DNA of 9,360 bases from Deltaproteobacteria bacterium (GTDB lineage Bacteria > Myxococcota > Myxococcia > SLRQ01): assembly GCA_007128675.1 (NCBI GenBank), contig SKWY01000535.1, positions 1 through 9,360 on the forward strand, in the 5' to 3' direction. The notes below the pieces were generated by a model. That model was not told the DNA's origin. It searched no databases and worked only from the letters and a program-made list of their open reading frames with translations. Positions 6,211 to 9,360 of this stretch are shown piece by piece (position 1 is the stretch's first letter; each line of letters opens with the position of its first letter). The position numbers and the translations under genes were made by a program.

Positions 6211-6371
6211 TCAGTGACTGGGGCCCCGCAAGATCCGAGCGATGGTGCTCCTGGATACGGTGATGCCGAGGCTCTGGAGGACGCTGCGGATTCTCGTGTA
6301 GCACAGGCTCCACAGTTGATGGCAATCGAGATGATCAGGCTCTGCAAATCAGCTGCGAGGCGAACGAGCAA
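6211..6371 (-). pseudogene. Frame-broken transposase/integrase fragment (rve-type N-terminal region)
   Basis: Two overlapping frames on the minus strand resemble the segment just before the DDE integrase core of integrase-family transposases. From 6371 the first frame reads RLAADLQSLIISIAIN, like the family's helix 'R.PADLQALIRRMA.EN'. From 6315 the second frame reads LWSLCYTRIRSVLQSLG, then ITVSRSTIARILRG, ending in TGA at 6211. This matches the family pattern 'WGYTRIRGEL..LGI.VS.STI.RIL'. The two pieces join in order only after a one-position frame shift at about 6315. No DDE catalytic residues and no clear insertion-sequence ends remain. It lies 20 bases beyond the TonB receptor stop. Identification is from pattern memory, so moderate. 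Confidence 0.5.
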
Positions 6372-6390
6372 GCGAGTGTTCTAGGTGTAT

Positions 6391-8655
6391 TCAGAAGCTC
6401 ATCTCGAGCATCGCGCGAACCCCGAAACCCGGAGCGTCATAGCCAGAACCATGAGTTCGATAGCGCACGTCTCCAAGGTTCCCCGCAACTAGCTTGATGC
6501 TGCTCCATGTCGTAAGGCGAACCCCGAGCTTGGCATCGAGGACGAAGTGACCTGGGGTTCCATCGCAGCTCGGGTCGATTTCGAGGCGAAGGTCACCAAC
6601 TCCGCATATCCTTGGATCGGCCGCGTCACTCGGATGAAGACGTGACTGCCGCGCGGCCCAACGAAGAGCAAGCGCGCCGTAGTAGCGGTCTTTCGGGTCG
6701 GAGTATCGTGCCTGAGCCGATCCGAAGAGCGGCGGGACGCGTCTTGCCGGATGAGTCTCTCCCGAGGGAGTGGTCAAATCACCCGAGGCCCAGGCGATGT
6801 CCGCCCCCAACTCGACCTGCTCGAGGCTGAGGGAGATTCGCGCCTCCACTCCTTGATACAATCCTTTTGCGGCGTTGACCCTTTGAACAACAGGCGCGCC
6901 GTTGATTGTGTTCTCACCGTCCCACAAGGCGGGCTCCTCGTCGATGGCGTCGGCGATATGGCTACGGAAGACCGCGCCGGAGAGTCCGACGGGCCCCCAC
7001 ATGGCCTTCGCTCCTAGCTCGAAGGTGTCCGACCGCTCTGGTCGAAGGTCCTCGTTTGGGATCTCGAACTTGGAACCAGTAGTGCCCAGAACCGTCGTCT
7101 CCTGGAGATTCGGCGCGCGAAAGCCTTGCACGAAGGAGGCGTAAAGATTGAAACGGCCCGGCTGATAGTACTGAACGCCGCCGCTGCCGACGATGCCGGT
7201 GTATCGATAGTTCACGTCTCCGAGCTCGGGAACATCCGGCGCGAACCCGGAGAAGTGCGATAGTCGTCCGCCTGCCTCGACACGGACCTTGGGTGCGCCC
7301 GGACCTCTATCGTGGATGACAGCTCGACCGTGCAGAAAGGTCCCCGCGGTCAGGTAGGTAGAGCCCGGCGAGAAGCTTCCCCTCGATTGCGGGATGAACA
7401 CGAAACCGGTTTCGGCGACTGCCTGCTCCGCGTACGAGTCGACGATGTCGTAGTAAGCATCGACTCCAGTGAGAATGGTGAGGCGGTCTTCCAGAAGTGT
7501 CGTCCTGCCGGTAACATCGAGACCGAAGCTGTCGACGATGTCCGAGTCGACTCTCTCTCGAGCCAATAATGAGTCGTCGATGGTCAGGCACTGATTGGCC
7601 GCTACACCGGGTGCGCAGTTGAAGCGCCTCTGTCCTTCGACGAGGCGGTGGTGGGAGAGGCTCGCTCTGGCCTCACCGAGAACGCCTCGACCGCGATGGC
7701 GTGCGGAGACATAGGATAGATAGTCTGTGTTGTCGTAGAAACGAATCTCCCCCGTCCCGAGCCTATCGACTCTGCCCGCATCGCGCATGGTCGAGCCGAG
7801 GTGAGCGCCTGTCACGCGCCAGTCCACGCTTGGCTCATAAACCGTCTTGGCGAACCAGCCGCGTTGCGAGTAGTCGGTGAGGGGTTGAACGAAACCGCCG
7901 CCCGCGCGAAGCTCGCCGAAGTACCCTAGGCTACCCGAGGCGAGCACTGCTACGGGGCCGGCGCCGGCCGAGATGGAGGCTGCTCCGCCTCCCGACCGGT
8001 CGGCGCTGCCAAGCCAGGCGCTCACGCCTCCGCCCGAGGAAAACGATCGTTGGGTCACTTCGGGGTCTCTCGTGATGACATTCACCACTCCTCCAAGCGC
8101 GCCGTTTCCGAAGAGAACCGAGGAGGGCCCACGCACGACCTCGATGCCGTCGACCGCGTGAAGGTTGATGGTGGCTAGGTACTGGTTGGGGCCGGTGCGA
8201 AAGGTGGAGGTGTTGAATCGAACGCCGTCGACGAGGATGAGGTTGTCTGGCCCGATCCGGCCGCGGAGAATCGGTGCACCCGCACCGCGGTTTGTTTGCT
8301 GCAGGAAGAGCCCAGTCACGTTTTCGATCGCCTCCGGGACAGAAGCCGGCAGGGCTTTGTCAATGTCCTCTCTGCTCACTCGCTCGATGGCTCGTGTTGT
8401 TTCGAAAGCCCGCTCCTCCGAACGATCGGCGGTGACGACAGTCTCGTACTCGACAAGAAGCTCCTCGAAGAACTGCTCCATGTCTTCGGGGTCGCTAGCC
8501 TCTTGCTCGGCGAGGCCCGCCGACGGCGAGCAGAGGACGAATACGAAGAAGAGCAGCAGGAGAGCGCGCGACAGCACGAGGTCCTTCTCGACCTGCGTGT
8601 TGTCAGGCCATGGAGCGGTCTTTCGCCAGGCAGTGATGCTTGCTCGCGGGATCAT
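6391..8655 (-). CDS. TonB-dependent outer-membrane receptor with AbiEii-derived N-terminus
   Basis: A 754-codon frame encoding an outer-membrane importer powered by TonB-ExbB-ExbD. Residues 28-49 (LSRALLLLFFVFVL ... SAGLA) are a Sec signal peptide. A TonB-box-like ETVVTADR sits at 71-78. The plug is about 85-196 (LRGRIGPDNLILVDGVRF, IEVVRGPSSVLFGNGALGGVVNVI). The 22-stranded barrel runs to the C-terminal Phe, the usual outer-membrane assembly signal. FRAP (512-515) and PNEDLRPE (533-540) recall haem and cobalamin/siderophore receptors; the ligand is not determined. Cysteine pairs 347/356 and 684/697 may lie in extracellular loops. The first 31 or so residues are not receptor sequence but the start of an AbiEii toxin, and the ATG overlaps the antitoxin stop by 4 bases. 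A GTG at 8577, preceded by GAGAAGGA, would give a clean 728-residue precursor and may be the true start. Confidence 0.9.
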   Translation of the reverse strand: MIPRASITAWRKTAPWPDNTQVEKDLVLSRALLLLFFVFVLCSPSAGLAEQEASDPEDMEQFFEELLVEYETVVTADRSEERAFETTRAIERVSREDIDKALPASVPEAIENVTGLFLQQTNRGAGAPILRGRIGPDNLILVDGVRFNTSTFRTGPNQYLATINLHAVDGIEVVRGPSSVLFGNGALGGVVNVITRDPEVTQRSFSSGGGVSAWLGSADRSGGGAASISAGAGPVAVLASGSLGYFGELRAGGGFVQPLTDYSQRGWFAKTVYEPSVDWRVTGAHLGSTMRDAGRVDRLGTGEIRFYDNTDYLSYVSARHRGRGVLGEARASLSHHRLVEGQRRFNCAPGVAANQCLTIDDSLLARERVDSDIVDSFGLDVTGRTTLLEDRLTILTGVDAYYDIVDSYAEQAVAETGFVFIPQSRGSFSPGSTYLTAGTFLHGRAVIHDRGPGAPKVRVEAGGRLSHFSGFAPDVPELGDVNYRYTGIVGSGGVQYYQPGRFNLYASFVQGFRAPNLQETTVLGTTGSKFEIPNEDLRPERSDTFELGAKAMWGPVGLSGAVFRSHIADAIDEEPALWDGENTINGAPVVQRVNAAKGLYQGVEARISLSLEQVELGADIAWASGDLTTPSGETHPARRVPPLFGSAQARYSDPKDRYYGALALRWAARQSRLHPSDAADPRICGVGDLRLEIDPSCDGTPGHFVLDAKLGVRLTTWSSIKLVAGNLGDVRYRTHGSGYDAPGFGVRAMLEMSF
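8560..8655 (-). pseudogene. Truncated AbiEii toxin start (N-terminal ~32 codons)
   Basis: The first codons after the ATGA overlap read MIPRASITAWRKTAPWPDN, then TQVEKDLVLSRAL. This is the hallmark N-terminus of AbiEii nucleotidyltransferase toxins (family pattern MIP+.YI..WR..APW....QVE.DL.ISRAL). In intact toxins this is followed by a helix and the nucleotidyltransferase motif GGTAL and SEDIDL; none of that is present anywhere in the window. The frame instead passes directly into the signal peptide of the TonB receptor. The toxin is therefore catalytically absent, while its start codon and coupling to the antitoxin are preserved. Family recognition is from memory, but the match and the position after an AbiEi gene reinforce each other. 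Confidence 0.75.
8575..8589 (-). promoter_or_regulatory. Internal ribosome binding site and GTG start candidate for the TonB receptor
   Basis: GAGAAGGACC (8589-8580) lies just before GTG at 8577-8575, with AAGGA 4 bases from the codon. Starting here gives MLSRALLLLFFVFVLCSPSAGLA as signal peptide, with a single positive charge, a hydrophobic core and a GLA cleavage end. This is better formed than the 49-residue leader from the ATG at 8655. Spacing is slightly short, so both starts may be used. Confidence 0.4.
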
Positions 8656-9360
8656 AGGTTCGGCTCCAAATCATCGTTCACCAGGATGTGCCAGCGAGGG
8701 TCGGAGGGTGCCTTCCCAGCATCACGCGTGCTGGTAAGAGGGGTCGGGAGCAGGCGCTTGCCCGCCACTGTGGAAGCCAAAGCGTCGGCTAGATCTGGCT
8801 GCTCCACCAAGTCGAGCAGCCAGCCAAGGCGCTGCACATCGGTCCGGGCCACGCGGGATGCTCCGGCAGCGAACGCCGCGGGGTCGATTCTCTCCGACAA
8901 TTCGGAGAGGACGGTCGCGATGTTACTCCAGTACCCGGATGCCGCGGGGAAACGCGCGAGATCGAATGCCGTGGTCTCGGGTGTCGCCACATCCATCGTG
9001 CCGGTTTCGGTTTGCACGGACTGTGTTGCCACACCAGAAAGCCGATTGCTTACGTGGAAGTCGACGCGGACACGTCCTACCTCGATGTTGCGCTCGGCCG
9101 CATCGACCATTACCTGGAAGGCCATTAGTTGCTGATGCCCCGCACGATGAAGAGCTGCGGCGCTCAACAGCGTGACGTAGTAGCGCCGTCCGAGATGGCG
9201 CATGAGATCGTCGATGAACCAGCTCGCCGGAGGGCAACCCGCGGCGCGGTACTCGCGGGGGACCCCGACGAAGAAGTCCCGCCTCGGGCTGACGATGGCG
9301 CCGCTCTTCTTCAGGCGATAGAGCGTCATCTTGATGGCCGCGTCGGAGGCCTCCGTCACC
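8652..9360 (-). CDS. abiEi: AbiEi-type antitoxin (type IV TA), N-terminus beyond the window
   Basis: At least 235 residues of an AbiEi antitoxin, the partner of AbiEii nucleotidyltransferase toxins in AbiE abortive-infection/type IV toxin-antitoxin systems. Visible parts are the second half of the N-terminal winged helix-turn-helix (AIKMTLYRLKKSGAIVSPRRDFFVGV), the conserved PPASWFIDDLMRHLGRRYYV and LLSAAALHRAGHQQ block, and the C-terminal domain with VATPETTAFDLARFP. The frame is open to the window edge. The GTG at 9359 lies inside the helix-turn-helix, so the true start is outside. In characterised AbiE systems the antitoxin represses its own promoter through the winged helix and neutralises the toxin through its C-terminal domain. 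Here it ends in EPNL with a TGA that overlaps the next ATG (ATGA). The expected toxin is only a remnant, making this an orphan antitoxin in front of a TonB receptor gene. Confidence 0.85.
   Translation of the reverse strand, partial: VTEASDAAIKMTLYRLKKSGAIVSPRRDFFVGVPREYRAAGCPPASWFIDDLMRHLGRRYYVTLLSAAALHRAGHQQLMAFQVMVDAAERNIEVGRVRVDFHVSNRLSGVATQSVQTETGTMDVATPETTAFDLARFPAASGYWSNIATVLSELSERIDPAAFAAGASRVARTDVQRLGWLLDLVEQPDLADALASTVAGKRLLPTPLTSTRDAGKAPSDPRWHILVNDDLEPNL

Noticed and set aside
6214..6384. 56-codon plus-strand frame with GTG start in the convergent intergenic region
   Set aside because: No ribosome binding site. The opposite strand of the same stretch reads better, as a transposase remnant.
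6006..6390. Remaining C-terminal half of the AbiEii toxin on the far side of the receptor gene
   Set aside because: I read the minus-strand frames here and saw no nucleotidyltransferase or AbiEii C-terminal pattern, so a simple insertion of the receptor into abiEii is not supported within the window.
8656..8700. Cobalamin or metal riboswitch upstream of the TonB receptor
   Set aside because: The receptor start overlaps the antitoxin stop, so there is no untranslated leader that could hold one.
1..9360. CRISPR array, tRNA or rRNA genes
   Set aside because: No regularly spaced direct repeats and no tRNA- or rRNA-like conserved blocks were seen on either strand.

Overview
The window reads as chromosomal DNA of a Gram-negative bacterium with moderately high GC content. 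It encodes an outer-membrane TonB-dependent receptor, a secreted lipoprotein-like protein with two DUF1566 (Lcl) modules, and a glycine-rich RRM protein behind a RhlE-type helicase. This mix suits Myxococcota or another deltaproteobacterial-type lineage. That placement is inference from gene style; there is no rRNA or other marker to confirm it.

Layout. Bases 1-110 hold a nested inverted repeat with a UUCG-capped inner hairpin. On the minus strand, 224-1420 is an AAA+ ATPase with a DUF4143-type C-terminal part. Its core promoter (1442-1470) lies almost exactly inside a 35-bp near-perfect palindrome. A 450-bp divergent gap separates it from the plus-strand DUF1566 protein (1871-3520), which is followed by a candidate terminator near 3670-3704. 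A plus-strand RNA-metabolism block follows: a DEAD-box helicase (TTG start at 3853), an RRM/glycine-rich RNA-binding protein (TTG start at 5325), and a 65-aa very basic protein (5808-6005). A 13-bp stem lies between the last two.

The right third is all minus strand and looks rearranged. A TonB-dependent receptor (6391-8655) has a frame-broken transposase/integrase-like fragment just downstream (6211-6371). Just upstream is an AbiEi-type antitoxin (8652 to the window edge). The AbiE toxin gene that should follow the antitoxin is missing. Its start codon and about 30 codons survive with the classic 4-base ATGA overlap, and they run in frame into the signal peptide of the TonB receptor. The receptor therefore sits where the AbiEii toxin would be, translationally coupled to an orphan antitoxin that in known AbiE systems also represses its own promoter. 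This antitoxin/receptor junction is the most unusual thing in the window. It may be a regulatory capture of an outer-membrane receptor by a defence-type antitoxin, or it may be a deletion scar or assembly join that must first be excluded.
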